Source: Geovibrio ferrireducens
Lineage (GTDB): Bacteria; Chrysiogenota; Deferribacteres; Deferribacterales; Geovibrionaceae
Assembly (NCBI RefSeq): GCF_026226615.1
Contig: NZ_JAJAPB010000004.1
Location: 1 to 64,000 of the forward strand
DNA length: 64,000 bases
Direction of reading: 5' to 3'
Made by a program: the position numbers and the translations under genes. The notes beneath the pieces were generated by a model that saw only the letters and a list, made by a program, of their open reading frames with translations, was not told the origin of the DNA and ran no database searches. Shown here piece after piece: positions 52,590 through 61,414 of this stretch (its first letter is position 1; each line of letters opens with the position of its first letter).

Positions 52590-53976
52590 AGTATTCGGGA
52601 AAGTGCGTAATATACATTTTGTAGGCATTGGCGGAATAGGCATGAGCGGTCTTGCCGAAATCCTTCACTCCATGGGCTTTAAGATAACAGGCTCAGACAT
52701 AGCGGACAGCGCAAACTGCAAACGCCTCCGCGCCATGGGGATAAAAGTGTTCGTGGGGCATCTGGCTGAAAACGCCGTCGGTGCGGACGCTGTGGTGTAT
52801 TCCTCCGCGGTGAGAAGCAGCAACCCGGAACTGATATACGCCAGAGAAAACTTCATCCCCGTCATAAAACGCGGCGAGATGCTGGCTGAACTGATGAGGA
52901 TGAAATACTCCATAGCAATTGCGGGCAGTCACGGCAAAACCACCACAACCTCAATGGTTGCTGAAATATTCAACAAGGCAGAGCTTGACCCGACTGTGGT
53001 TGTGGGCGGCATACTCAACAGAAGAGACTCCAACGCCCTCAAAGGGAACAGTAATATAATGATCGCAGAAGCGGATGAATCTGACAAAAGCTTCCTCATG
53101 CTTCAGCCCACAGTGGCGGTGATCACCAACATAGATTTTGAACACACTGACACCTACGCCACAATGGACGAGGTTAAGGACAGCTTCCGCGACTTCGCTT
53201 CCAGAGTGCCTTTTTACGGGCTGAACGTTCTTTGTCTGGATGATGCGAACACTGCGGAGCTCATAAAACGCATTGACCGCCGCTTCATGACATACGGCCT
53301 CTCCGCTCAGGCGGATGTGCACAGCGCGGATATTGAAAAGCACGGCTTTGCCGTTTCCTTCGGTGTGGTGATACACGGCAAAAACATGGGGCGGATAAAC
53401 CTGAACTTCCCCGGTGAGCACAATGTGCAGAACGCTCTGGCGGCAATCGCCGTGGCGACTGAGTTTGATATACCCTTCCGGGTGTGCAAGAAGGCTCTTG
53501 AGGAATTCGAGGGCGTACAGAGAAGGCTCACCGTGCGCTATGACGGCAACTGCTGCACAGTGCTTGACGACTACGGCCACCACCCGACAGAGATAAAGAC
53601 CACCCTGAAAGCCATCAGGGAGGCATACGGCAGCAGGAGGATTGTTGTTGTCTTCCAGCCGCACAGATATTCCAGAACGCAGACGCTGATGAATGAGTTT
53701 TCCACATGCTTCTTTGATGCGGACAGGCTCTTCATAACAGATATATACGCCGCCAGTGAGGAACCCATAGAGGGCATAACCGCACAGGTGCTTGTGAAGG
53801 AGATAAAGGAGAGAGGCTTCAAAGACGTGCACTACCTCCCCTCTTTCGATGATATTTACAAATACCTTGAGGAAGCGGGCTGCGACAACAGCCTCATACT
53901 CACTCAGGGGGCGGGAAGCATAACCAGATTTTCAGGGGAGCTTGCCGCATGGCTGGAGAATAAGCATGAAAAATAA
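52582..53976 (+). CDS. murC: UDP-MurNAc:L-alanine ligase MurC
   Basis: Adds the first residue, L-alanine. The 464 aa include the start motif IHFVGIGGIGMSGLAEIL, the P-loop GSHGKTTTTS (about 112-121) and DDYGHHPTEI. It starts at a TTG with AGAGG eight bases ahead and overlaps murG. No murB follows; the next gene is ddl. Confidence 0.97.
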   Translation: MTEVFGKVRNIHFVGIGGIGMSGLAEILHSMGFKITGSDIADSANCKRLRAMGIKVFVGHLAENAVGADAVVYSSAVRSSNPELIYARENFIPVIKRGEMLAELMRMKYSIAIAGSHGKTTTTSMVAEIFNKAELDPTVVVGGILNRRDSNALKGNSNIMIAEADESDKSFLMLQPTVAVITNIDFEHTDTYATMDEVKDSFRDFASRVPFYGLNVLCLDDANTAELIKRIDRRFMTYGLSAQADVHSADIEKHGFAVSFGVVIHGKNMGRINLNFPGEHNVQNALAAIAVATEFDIPFRVCKKALEEFEGVQRRLTVRYDGNCCTVLDDYGHHPTEIKTTLKAIREAYGSRRIVVVFQPHRYSRTQTLMNEFSTCFFDADRLFITDIYAASEEPIEGITAQVLVKEIKERGFKDVHYLPSFDDIYKYLEEAGCDNSLILTQGAGSITRFSGELAAWLENKHEK

Positions 53977-54853
53977 AAAGGTTGCCGTGCTCTACGGCGG
54001 TCTGTCAGCAGAGAGGGAAGTCTCCTTAAGAAGCGGAGCGGCAGCGGCAAAGGCATTACAGGAAGCAGGGTTCACTGACGTAACCCTCATAGATGCCGGA
54101 CATGACCTGCCCGCACGTCTGCTTGAGCTTAAGCCTGACGTATGCTTCAACAGCCTCCACGGCACATTCGGCGAGGACGGCCGCATTCAGGGCATGCTTG
54201 AACTCATGGGCATCCCCTGCACCGGCTCTGACAGCCAGTCAAGCACAATCGCCTTTGACAAGCTCCTGAGCAAGGTGATCTTCGCGCTGAACAATGTGCC
54301 CACGCCTGAGTATGTGCAGCTTACGAGAGAGACGGGAGCACCCTTTCTCCCCTGTGTCATTAAACCGTGCAGACAGGGCTCAACCATAGGCATTACAGTT
54401 GCTAAAACAGAAGAAGAGTTTGAAAAAGGGAAAAAAGAGGCGTTTGAATATGACGAAAGGGTCATAGCCGAGCGGTTCATAAACGGAAAAGAACTTACAA
54501 TAGGCATATTGTCTTCTAAAGTATTGCCGATAATATGGATAAGACCAAAATCCGGCTTTTATGACTACCAGTCCAAATACACCAAAGGGGCAACCGAGTA
54601 TGTATTTGAGACTGAAATGACGGAAGATGAGGACAGACTGATAAAAAGCACGGCGCTACAGGCGTTTGAGAGTCTGGGATGCGCTTCTTACGGAAGGGTT
54701 GACATAATGTACGACGGCAAAACCCCATGGGTTCTGGAGATTAACACCCTCCCCGGCCTCACGGAGACAAGCCTTCTTCCGCAGGCGGCTGCAAAAACGG
54801 GAATAAGTTTCCCGGAACTCGTAACGGCTATGATAGGCGATGCACTGAGGTAA
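53966..54853 (+). CDS. ddl: D-alanine:D-alanine ligase
   Basis: Makes D-Ala-D-Ala for MurF. From the ATG at 53966 (295 aa, GGAG seven bases ahead, 11-base overlap with murC) it has AVLYGGLSAEREVSLRSG, HGTFGEDGRIQG, the YDYQSKY loop that fits a D-Ala (not D-lactate) enzyme, and EINTLPGLTETS. A longer frame from 53942 has no support. Confidence 0.97.
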   Translation: MKNKKVAVLYGGLSAEREVSLRSGAAAAKALQEAGFTDVTLIDAGHDLPARLLELKPDVCFNSLHGTFGEDGRIQGMLELMGIPCTGSDSQSSTIAFDKLLSKVIFALNNVPTPEYVQLTRETGAPFLPCVIKPCRQGSTIGITVAKTEEEFEKGKKEAFEYDERVIAERFINGKELTIGILSSKVLPIIWIRPKSGFYDYQSKYTKGATEYVFETEMTEDEDRLIKSTALQAFESLGCASYGRVDIMYDGKTPWVLEINTLPGLTETSLLPQAAAKTGISFPELVTAMIGDALR

Positions 54854-54857
54854 TACT

Positions 54858-55547
54858 ATGAAAAAGAGCGGTTTTCTTAAGGCAGCCCTTATTGCGGCGG
54901 TTTTTGCAATTCTGACAGGCGGCGTTGTCTGGGCAGCGGCGGGAATCGTCAAAATGACGGGCGGAAGCAAATACTTCCTTGTGAAAACCGTAAATGTTCA
55001 GGGTGTTATCCGGACTGACAGGGGAAAGGTGGATACCTTCGCCAAGAGCCTTGCCGGAAAGAATATGTTCGAGCTTGAGGAAAAAAAGCTCCGCCGCATA
55101 GATGACATCTGGGTGGAGAAGGTTGAGATAAAAAAGATCTTCCCCGATACGGTGAAGGTTATAATTTTTGAAGAGAGACCGATCGCATCCGTGAGGATAG
55201 GAAAGGAGTGCTTCATTGCAGCAGCAAGCGGAACGCTTATTCCTGATAAATGTTCCGGAGGCGAAATGGTCATGCACAAGGGAACGGAGAAAGAGCAGCT
55301 TGTCAGTTTCCTTAAAATATACGACAAAACACCGGAAATGCACGGCAGCCGCGCCCTTCTGAAACCCATGCACTTTGAGCTTGTGGTGGAGGGTGTTCTG
55401 TACAAATGCGGTTATGACGAAAGCGTCACCGATATGTTCAGAATATACAACAGCAGGATAAGCGGCAGGTACGCCAGGGTGGATTATGTCGACATGAGGC
55501 TGCGCGGAAAAATATACGTGAACGGGGTGAAAAATGTCTCAGGATAA
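54858..55547 (+). CDS. ftsQ: Cell division protein FtsQ
   Basis: A 229-aa bitopic membrane protein of the divisome. A membrane segment (about 9-30), a POTRA domain (about 38-105, VKTVNVQGVIRTDRGKV and NMFELEEKKLRRIDDIWVEKVEIKKIFPDTVKVIIFEERPIA) and the FtsQ/DivIB C-terminal region are visible. It overlaps ftsA by 14 bases. Confidence 0.92.
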   Translation: MKKSGFLKAALIAAVFAILTGGVVWAAAGIVKMTGGSKYFLVKTVNVQGVIRTDRGKVDTFAKSLAGKNMFELEEKKLRRIDDIWVEKVEIKKIFPDTVKVIIFEERPIASVRIGKECFIAAASGTLIPDKCSGGEMVMHKGTEKEQLVSFLKIYDKTPEMHGSRALLKPMHFELVVEGVLYKCGYDESVTDMFRIYNSRISGRYARVDYVDMRLRGKIYVNGVKNVSG

Positions 55548-56769
55548 TAATATTTATGTCGGGCTTGACCTTGGAACGACAAAGGTCTGCATCGTCGTTG
55601 CCAGAAAAAACGCTGACAGAAGTATAGACGTTCTGGGAATAGGCAGTGTCCCGTCCAAAGGCGTTCGCAAGGGTGTGGTCGTCAATATAGAAGAGACTGT
55701 AGCCTGCATTCAGAAAGCCAAGGAAGAGGCGGAGAGAATGTCCGGCGTTGAGATAAAAAGCGTTACCGCCGGGCTTGCCAGCGGGCATATAAAGAGCTTC
55801 AACACCAGAGGAACCATTGCGGTTAAGAGCAAGGAAGTTACCCAGCAGGATGTGGACAGGGTTATAGAATCCGCCTCTGCGTACAACATGCAGCTCGGCG
55901 AGGAGATACTCGATGTTATCCCCCAGCAGTACATACTGGACGGACAGACTGAGATAAAATATCCCGTAGGCATGAGCGGCGTAAGGCTGGAAGTGGATGT
56001 GCATATCGTGACCGGGCAGGTTTCCTCCGCCACCAACATTGTTAAATGCTGCGAGAAGGCAGGGCTGGTGGTTGATGATATAATACTTGAGCAGTTCGCA
56101 TCCGCAAAAGCTGTCCTCAACGAGGACGAAATGGAGATAGGCGTCTGCCTCATCGACGGCGGCGGCGGAACATGCGATATGGCTGTCTACAAACAGGGTG
56201 CGGTTTACCACACCGCAATCCTCCAGATAGGCGGCAACCACTTCACCAAGGATCTCTCCATAGGCTTAAGCACGCCGGAATCTGAGGCTGAAAGGCTTAA
56301 GATTAAGCACGGCTGCGTCTGGATGCCTCTGGTTTCCGATGACGAAATGGTAAACGTTACCACAGTGGGCGGAAGGCCGCCCCGCAAAATAAGCAAGCCC
56401 GTGCTCACGCAGATTCTTCAGGCCAGAGGCGAGGAGATCTTCCAGATGTTCAAGGGTGAGCTCCAGAAGCATAAGCTCCTTGAACTCATGGGCGCAGGCA
56501 TAGTGGTTACAGGCGGCTTAAGCAATTTTGAAGGAATAGAAGAGCTCGCCACAAATGTTTTCAACACGCCGGTAAGGGTCGGCAGACCCACAAATATAGG
56601 CGGACTCACCGATCTGGTTTCAGATCCGAGATACGCCACTGCCGTGGGGCTTGCCATATACGCCACCAGAAAAGGAAAGGCGGGGGCTAAGCTCTCCAAA
56701 GGTAACGAGGACAAGGTTTTTACAAGTATTTTTCAAAGAATGAAAGGATGGTTAAAAGAGTTCTTTTAA
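55534..56769 (+). CDS. ftsA: Cell division protein FtsA
   Basis: Actin-like protein that anchors FtsZ to the membrane. The 411 aa start YVGLDLGTTKVCIVVAR (phosphate-1 motif), have the SHS2 insertion (about 80-165), LIDGGGGTCDMAVY (phosphate 2) and a C-terminal amphipathic helix (FTSIFQRMKGWLKEFF) for membrane binding. It precedes ftsZ by 18 bases. Confidence 0.97.
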   Translation: MSQDNNIYVGLDLGTTKVCIVVARKNADRSIDVLGIGSVPSKGVRKGVVVNIEETVACIQKAKEEAERMSGVEIKSVTAGLASGHIKSFNTRGTIAVKSKEVTQQDVDRVIESASAYNMQLGEEILDVIPQQYILDGQTEIKYPVGMSGVRLEVDVHIVTGQVSSATNIVKCCEKAGLVVDDIILEQFASAKAVLNEDEMEIGVCLIDGGGGTCDMAVYKQGAVYHTAILQIGGNHFTKDLSIGLSTPESEAERLKIKHGCVWMPLVSDDEMVNVTTVGGRPPRKISKPVLTQILQARGEEIFQMFKGELQKHKLLELMGAGIVVTGGLSNFEGIEELATNVFNTPVRVGRPTNIGGLTDLVSDPRYATAVGLAIYATRKGKAGAKLSKGNEDKVFTSIFQRMKGWLKEFF

Positions 56770-56787
56770 GCATATCAGGGGGTTTGT

Positions 56788-57924
56788 ATGTTTGAATTCG
56801 TAGATGTCAAGCAGGGCGCATGCATCAAAGTGATCGGCGTCGGCGGAGCAGGCGGAAACGCAATCAACAACATGATCGAACATGGTATCGAAGGCGTGGA
56901 ATTTATCGTGGCTAATACTGACCAGCAGGCGCTGCGCAGCAATAAAGCTCCGAACAAAATCCAGCTCGGTACAACGCTGACCAAAGGGCTCGGCGCAGGC
57001 GGAATACCCGAACAGGGTAAAAAAGCCGCCATTGAGGATTTAGAGGCTATAGAAGCACAGCTCAGAGGAGCCGACCTCGTGTTTATAGCTGCCGGAATGG
57101 GCGGCGGAACAGGCACAGGTGCTGCTCCCGTAATAGCCAGCGTGGCGAAGGAACTCGGCGCGCTCACAGTTGCTGTTGTTTCCAAACCCTTCTCATGGGA
57201 AGGAAAAAAGAGAAACAGCAATGCTGAGCAGGGGCTGGAATTCCTGAAAAACCATGTTGATACCTACATTGTGGTTCCCAATGACAGAATCACAGCGGAA
57301 TGCAAGGACAACACCCTCTTTGAGGATGCGTTCAGAATGGCTGATGATGTTCTCAGGCAGGGCGTTCAGGGTATCAGCGACTCTATCAACGGAAACGGCT
57401 ACATCAACGTGGACTTCGCTGATATACGCTCAATAATGGAGTCAAAAGGCATGGCTCTCATGGGTATAGGCGAAGCCACAGGCGAAAACAGGGATATAGA
57501 AGCCGCAGAACGCGCGCTTAAGTCTCCCCTTCTCGCTGATATAAGCATAAACGGCGCTGAGGGTCTGCTTGTTAACATAGCATGCGGCAAAGACCTTAAA
57601 ATGCACGAGGTGCAGAACATCGCCACCAAAATACATGACAGCGCAGGAGATAATGCCAACATTTATGAAGGAGTGGTAATAGACCCCAACTTCAACGGCT
57701 CCATCAGAGTTACGGTTGTGGCTACAGGTCTCGGCAAAAAGGAAAAGAAGCAGGCTAAAAGCCCTGAGCTTGAAAGCTTCCTGAATAAACAGCCCAAGCA
57801 TGTCTCCAGCTTTAAGGAGAAAGTTGCGAAAATTACCGAGAGGGATCACTCCCTCAAAACAGTAAGCGATGCTAAAGAAGAGGAATTTGATATTCCGGCG
57901 TATCTCAGGTATCAGCAGGATTAA
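56788..57924 (+). CDS. ftsZ: Cell division protein FtsZ
   Basis: Tubulin-like GTPase forming the division ring. The 378 aa contain the GTP motif GGGTGTGA at 105-112, the T7-like NVDFADIRSIME region and the C-terminal conserved tail EEEFDIPAYLRYQQD that binds FtsA. It is the last gene of the core dcw cluster and has a GGGGG ribosome site. Confidence 0.98.
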   Translation: MFEFVDVKQGACIKVIGVGGAGGNAINNMIEHGIEGVEFIVANTDQQALRSNKAPNKIQLGTTLTKGLGAGGIPEQGKKAAIEDLEAIEAQLRGADLVFIAAGMGGGTGTGAAPVIASVAKELGALTVAVVSKPFSWEGKKRNSNAEQGLEFLKNHVDTYIVVPNDRITAECKDNTLFEDAFRMADDVLRQGVQGISDSINGNGYINVDFADIRSIMESKGMALMGIGEATGENRDIEAAERALKSPLLADISINGAEGLLVNIACGKDLKMHEVQNIATKIHDSAGDNANIYEGVVIDPNFNGSIRVTVVATGLGKKEKKQAKSPELESFLNKQPKHVSSFKEKVAKITERDHSLKTVSDAKEEEFDIPAYLRYQQD

Positions 57925-57939
57925 GGAAAGAATCGGCTG

Positions 57940-58992
57940 ATGAGAGTTCTGAATGTCACAAACGTCCGGTGGTATAACGCCACCGCATGGTATGCACACA
58001 TGCTTTCTCTGGGACTTGAGGCTCTGGGACACCGGACAGCAGTCCTCGGACTGCCCGGCACACCCCCTGTAATAAAGGCAGGAGAAGCAGGACTTCAGAC
58101 CTATGAGGCAGAACTGAACAGCCTGAACCCGCTGAAACTAGCACAGTCCGCAGCGGTATTCAAAAAAGCTGTTAAGGAATTCAAGCCCGATGTGGTGGTA
58201 TGCCACAGAGGCGAATTTTTCTTCTACTTCACCCACGTGCGTTTCTGGGAAAGACCGAAGTGGAAGCTGGTCAGGGTGAGGGGTGACCGCAGACCCCCCA
58301 AGGCGGATGCCCTCTCCCGCTGGCTGTACCACAACGCTGTGGACAAGGTTGTTACATCTTCCGAGTCCATGCGCAGGTTTCATCTGGAAAATCTTAAACT
58401 CCCCTCTGAGAAGGTTGTCACACTCTACGGAGGCGTAGACACCGGACTTTTCAGCCGCAGTGAGGAAGGAAGGCAAAGAGTCAGACGTGAATTCGGCTTT
58501 AACGAAAATGACCTTGTTCTTGGCATTCTCGGCAGATACGACACGGTTAAAGGGCACGAATCCCTCTTCCGCGCTGTCAGTGAGCTGAGAAATGAGGGGA
58601 TGAGCAACCTGCGCCTCCTTGTGGCAGGAGTGGACGCCCGGATGAATGAATCCGACATCAGATTAATGCTGGAAAACAGAGGAATAAGAGACATAACCGC
58701 CGTTACGGGCAAAAGAGACGATGTGGCTGATGTTATAAGTGCCATGGATCTGGGCGTTATACCCTCCCTCGGCTCTGAGGCTGTCTGCCGCGTGGGGATG
58801 GAGATGCTCTCCTGCGGGGTTCCGGTCATCGGCTCAGACATAGGCGTAATACCTGAGATAATCCCCCCTTCAAATATATTCAAGGCCGGTGATGTGCAGT
58901 CCATCAAAAACCGGATAAGAGATTACAAAATTTACAGCAAAAGCTACGATTACATTGACTTTGCTGAGCATTTTGCCGCTTTTTTCAATTGA
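57940..58992 (+). CDS. Glycosyltransferase family 4-type protein
   Basis: A 350-aa GT-B glycosyltransferase. The N-terminal domain starts RVLNVTNVRWYNATAWYAHMLSLGLEALGHRTAVLG; the C-terminal domain has GILGRYDTVKGHESLFRAV and the donor-binding SLGSEAVCRVGMEMLSCGVPVIGSDIGVIPEII. A role in lipopolysaccharide or other surface glycan is likely but not shown. It begins 16 bases after ftsZ, close enough to be cotranscribed. Confidence 0.85.
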   Translation: MRVLNVTNVRWYNATAWYAHMLSLGLEALGHRTAVLGLPGTPPVIKAGEAGLQTYEAELNSLNPLKLAQSAAVFKKAVKEFKPDVVVCHRGEFFFYFTHVRFWERPKWKLVRVRGDRRPPKADALSRWLYHNAVDKVVTSSESMRRFHLENLKLPSEKVVTLYGGVDTGLFSRSEEGRQRVRREFGFNENDLVLGILGRYDTVKGHESLFRAVSELRNEGMSNLRLLVAGVDARMNESDIRLMLENRGIRDITAVTGKRDDVADVISAMDLGVIPSLGSEAVCRVGMEMLSCGVPVIGSDIGVIPEIIPPSNIFKAGDVQSIKNRIRDYKIYSKSYDYIDFAEHFAAFFN

Positions 58993-59020
58993 CAATTGTT
59001 ATGATTAGGCATAACAATTG
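58993..59020. repeat. Perfect inverted repeat between glycosyltransferase and chemoreceptor genes
   Basis: Arms CAATTGTTATG (58993-59003) and CATAACAATTG (59010-59020) are perfectly complementary around a 6-base loop. It begins directly after the glycosyltransferase stop. No T-run follows on either strand, so it may be an operator for the chemoreceptor gene or a message-end hairpin. Confidence 0.6.
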
Positions 59021-59183
59021 AAAATATATCATCCCGATAGGGTTATTTTAAACACAATTTATCAAATATTTGTGTTGCCTGAGAAAAGTCGGGAACTATT
59101 TTAATTTACCTTTTAAAGGATGTAAGAACAATCTGAACAGACTGGGGTTATTCAGCTTAGCAGATTATTCGGGGGTCTACCTT

Positions 59184-60821
59184 ATGCGCCTTTCCATCAG
59201 GACAGTTCTACTTATCATTATAGCCGCTGTGCCCGGCATGACGGCAGGTTTCATCGGAATCAAAAACTACTTTTTTTTCAGGCAGATAATGCCCGGCGGC
59301 GAAGATAGTACTCATGCACTTGAGCTTGCTTCAACAGGGCTTACAATCTCAGTCATATGCATTCTCACCACACTTGTTCTCGCATTTGTGATCCCTTTTA
59401 CGGCATTCAGGCGGGTAAGCAGCGGTGTCCGGGAATTCGGCCTCACTCTGAAGGCGGCCCTCGGCGGGGATCTCACCAGAAGAGTGCCCATCAACGAATG
59501 CACAGGCGAGATGAAGGAACTGGGCATAGGGCTCAACGAACTTCTGGATAAGCTGGACAACACCATCTCAGAGTTTTATCACGCCGCAAACAACATAAGA
59601 AGCCTCGCAGACAACCTCTCATCTGTAAACGCCGAAGTAAACGGACAGATAAACATCATAAATGACAACGTAAACAACGTTTCCAGCGCCGCAGAAGAGC
59701 TCACCTCCACAGGACAGAGCGTTCTTTCCACATGCAAAGTATCCTTTGAGCTTGTGGAGGACTGCAGTGAGAGGGTAAAAACCGGCATCGGCATAATCAC
59801 CAGCAACCGCAAAAGCATGGAAAACATATCCTCAAGCATCTCCTCAATCTCCGCAGTTGTGGAGGAATTCCTCAAACAGTCCGAGAAAATAGAGAATATT
59901 GTCGTCTCCATCAAAGAAATAGCAGACCAGACAAACCTTCTTGCTCTCAACGCCGCAATTGAAGCCGCCAGAGCAGGTGAACACGGCAGAGGCTTCGCAG
60001 TTGTTGCAGACGAAGTGCGCAAGCTTGCCGGTAAAACCACCGACTCCACAGAGCAGATAGGCGCGGTTATCAGAGAGCTCCAGTACAAGATAAACGATGT
60101 TTTCGGCAAGGTTCAGGAAGGTGTTGAAAACGTTGAGAAAGGCATAGAGTTTTCCGGAGAATCGGTCAATTCCATCAATATAATAGCAGACAGCATAAAC
60201 GAACTCACAAGCCAGCTTAACGGCATTGTGCGCGCCATGGAGGAGGAAAACCTCGCCCTCGGAGAAGTTTCAGGCAGCACAGTGGAAATCTCTGATATGT
60301 CCGCTAACATTCTCCATATGGCTAACGAGTCAGTCATAGCGGGCAGCAACCTCCTTGACGTAACCAAAGGACTTGCAGGCAGCGTATCAGGCTTCAAGAC
60401 ATCCGGCGGGGATGAGTTTATTAAATGGTCAAAAGCGCTTGAAACAGGTGTACACCAGTTTGATGAGCAGCATAAAAAGCTTGTAGGCATTATAAATAAC
60501 CTCTACAACGCCATAAGGGAAAACAAAGGCAAACAGATGCTTGAGCGCACCCTTAACGAGCTTGTGGAGTACACTGTCTACCACTTTGACTCAGAGGAAA
60601 AAGCCTTCCGGGCACACGGCTTTCCCCATAGCGCAAACCACATAAAATCCCACGATAAGCTGAAAGATGCTGTCGGGCAGTTCCTTGATAATTATAAGAA
60701 AGGAAAAGAGGTAATAGGCTTTAATCTGATGAGCTTCCTGCAGGACTGGCTGAAAAACCACATAATGCACGAGGATAAGGAATACGGCAAACACCTTGCT
60801 TCAAAAATGAACAGAAAATAA
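59184..60821 (+). CDS. Methyl-accepting chemotaxis protein with C-terminal haemerythrin domain
   Basis: A chemoreceptor of 545 aa from the ATG at 59184 (GGGGG about eight bases ahead; a longer frame from 59070 is less likely). Two membrane segments (about 5-30 and 50-75) leave almost no periplasmic domain. A HAMP-like stretch, then the signalling domain with [38 protein letters not shown], precede a haemerythrin domain (about 415-540) with the di-iron ligands: [28 protein letters not shown] and [10 protein letters not shown]. It should report oxygen from inside the cell, like DcrH. Confidence 0.93.
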   Translation: MRLSIRTVLLIIIAAVPGMTAGFIGIKNYFFFRQIMPGGEDSTHALELASTGLTISVICILTTLVLAFVIPFTAFRRVSSGVREFGLTLKAALGGDLTRRVPINECTGEMKELGIGLNELLDKLDNTISEFYHAANNIRSLADNLSSVNAEVNGQINIINDNVNNVSSAAEELTSTGQSVLSTCKVSFELVEDCSERVKTGIGIITSNRKSMENISSSISSISAVVEEFLKQSEKIENIVVSIKEIADQTNLLALNAAIEAARAGEHGRGFAVVADEVRKLAGKTTDSTEQIGAVIRELQYKINDVFGKVQEGVENVEKGIEFSGESVNSINIIADSINELTSQLNGIVRAMEEENLALGEVSGSTVEISDMSANILHMANESVIAGSNLLDVTKGLAGSVSGFKTSGGDEFIKWSKALETGVHQFDEQHKKLVGIINNLYNAIRENKGKQMLERTLNELVEYTVYHFDSEEKAFRAHGFPHSANHIKSHDKLKDAVGQFLDNYKKGKEVIGFNLMSFLQDWLKNHIMHEDKEYGKHLASKMNRK

Positions 60822-60830
60822 GAGCACCGA

Positions 60831-60856
60831 CCCCGCTTTTCAGGCGGGGTTTTTTG
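60831..60856 (+). terminator. Rho-independent terminator after the chemoreceptor gene
   Basis: CCCCGC (60831-60836) and GCGGGG (60844-60849) form a stem followed by a run of Ts to 60856. Confidence 0.9.
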
Positions 60857-60915
60857 TTAAGTCTGTTAATAAAAAAAACGCTTTAAACATTTGAAATTTT
60901 TTTTAAATTTTGTTG

Positions 60916-60944
60916 TTGACACGAAAGGATAAAGCTGATAAAAA
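60916..60944 (+). promoter_or_regulatory. Promoter of the tRNA-Leu gene
   Basis: TTGACA (60916-60921) and TAAAAA (60939-60944) with a 17-base spacer, 29 bases before the mature tRNA. Confidence 0.65.
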
Positions 60945-60972
60945 TTCGTTCTCGCTTGAGAGATTATAACTC

Positions 60973-61057
60973 GCCGAGGTGGTGGAATTGGTAGACACGC
61001 AGGACTAAGGATCCTGTGGGAGTTAATCCTGTGGGGGTTCGAGTCCCCCCCCCGGCA
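60973..61057 (+). tRNA. tRNA-Leu (anticodon AAG)
   Basis: An 85-nt type II tRNA with a long variable arm and the Leu-type 5' half (GCCGAGGTGGTGGAATTGG). The anticodon stem CAGGA/TCCTG encloses CTAAGGA, giving anticodon AAG for CUU/CUC codons. The T arm is GGGGG-TTCGAGT-CCCCC. The acceptor stem has an A-C mismatch at pair 5-68, within a run of nine Cs. CCA is not encoded. A promoter precedes it and a terminator follows. Confidence 0.9.
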
Positions 61058-61066
61058 CTTAGAAAA

Positions 61067-61096
61067 AGCCTCTGATTTTTGTCAGAGGCTTTTTTT
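61067..61096. terminator. Terminator after tRNA-Leu
   Basis: AGCCTCTGA (61067-61075) and TCAGAGGCT (61082-61090) form a stem followed by seven Ts. As preceding bases are As, it could also end the phage genes that converge on it from the right. Confidence 0.9.
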
Positions 61097-61127
61097 ATTA
61101 CAGCGTTCAATCAATTTTGCGACCTTT

Positions 61128-61406
61128 TTACATTTTCCCGAACCTCGCCTTCACTTCTGCCACGTGGCTTTCCCATGTTCCGGCATACTGCATATCAAGC
61201 TGCTGCTGCCAGATTCCGTATGCCCCCCTGCGGAGAGCGGCATAGTGTCTGATTCGCACATCCTCAATCTCCTCCGCTGTCGGCTCATAAACAACATTCC
61301 CGTCATCGTCATATTCCGTCAGATGCGCCGCAATTGCCCCGTTTATCTCTTCATCAGTCATTGAGGCCGCAAGCCTCTCAAGCCATTTTTCAAAAGCTTC
61401 CATCAT
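61128..61406 (-). CDS. Small phage tail-assembly-like protein
   Basis: A 92-aa protein, highly charged at the start. Its end (AYGIWQQQLDMQYAGTWESHVAEVKARFGKM) follows the pattern of small proteins encoded next to phage tail fibres (roughly Y-P-x-I-x-x-QLDMxY...W...I-x-x-IKAKYP). It lies just downstream of the propeller protein. Function is not established; the family link is by eye. Confidence 0.55.
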   Translation of the reverse strand: MMEAFEKWLERLAASMTDEEINGAIAAHLTEYDDDGNVVYEPTAEEIEDVRIRHYAALRRGAYGIWQQQLDMQYAGTWESHVAEVKARFGKM

Positions 61407-61414
61407 CCGCCCCC

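Noticed and set aside
60973-61057. tRNA-Leu as the prophage attachment site
   Set aside because: No integrase and no second copy of the tRNA end are visible in the window, so it cannot be supported.
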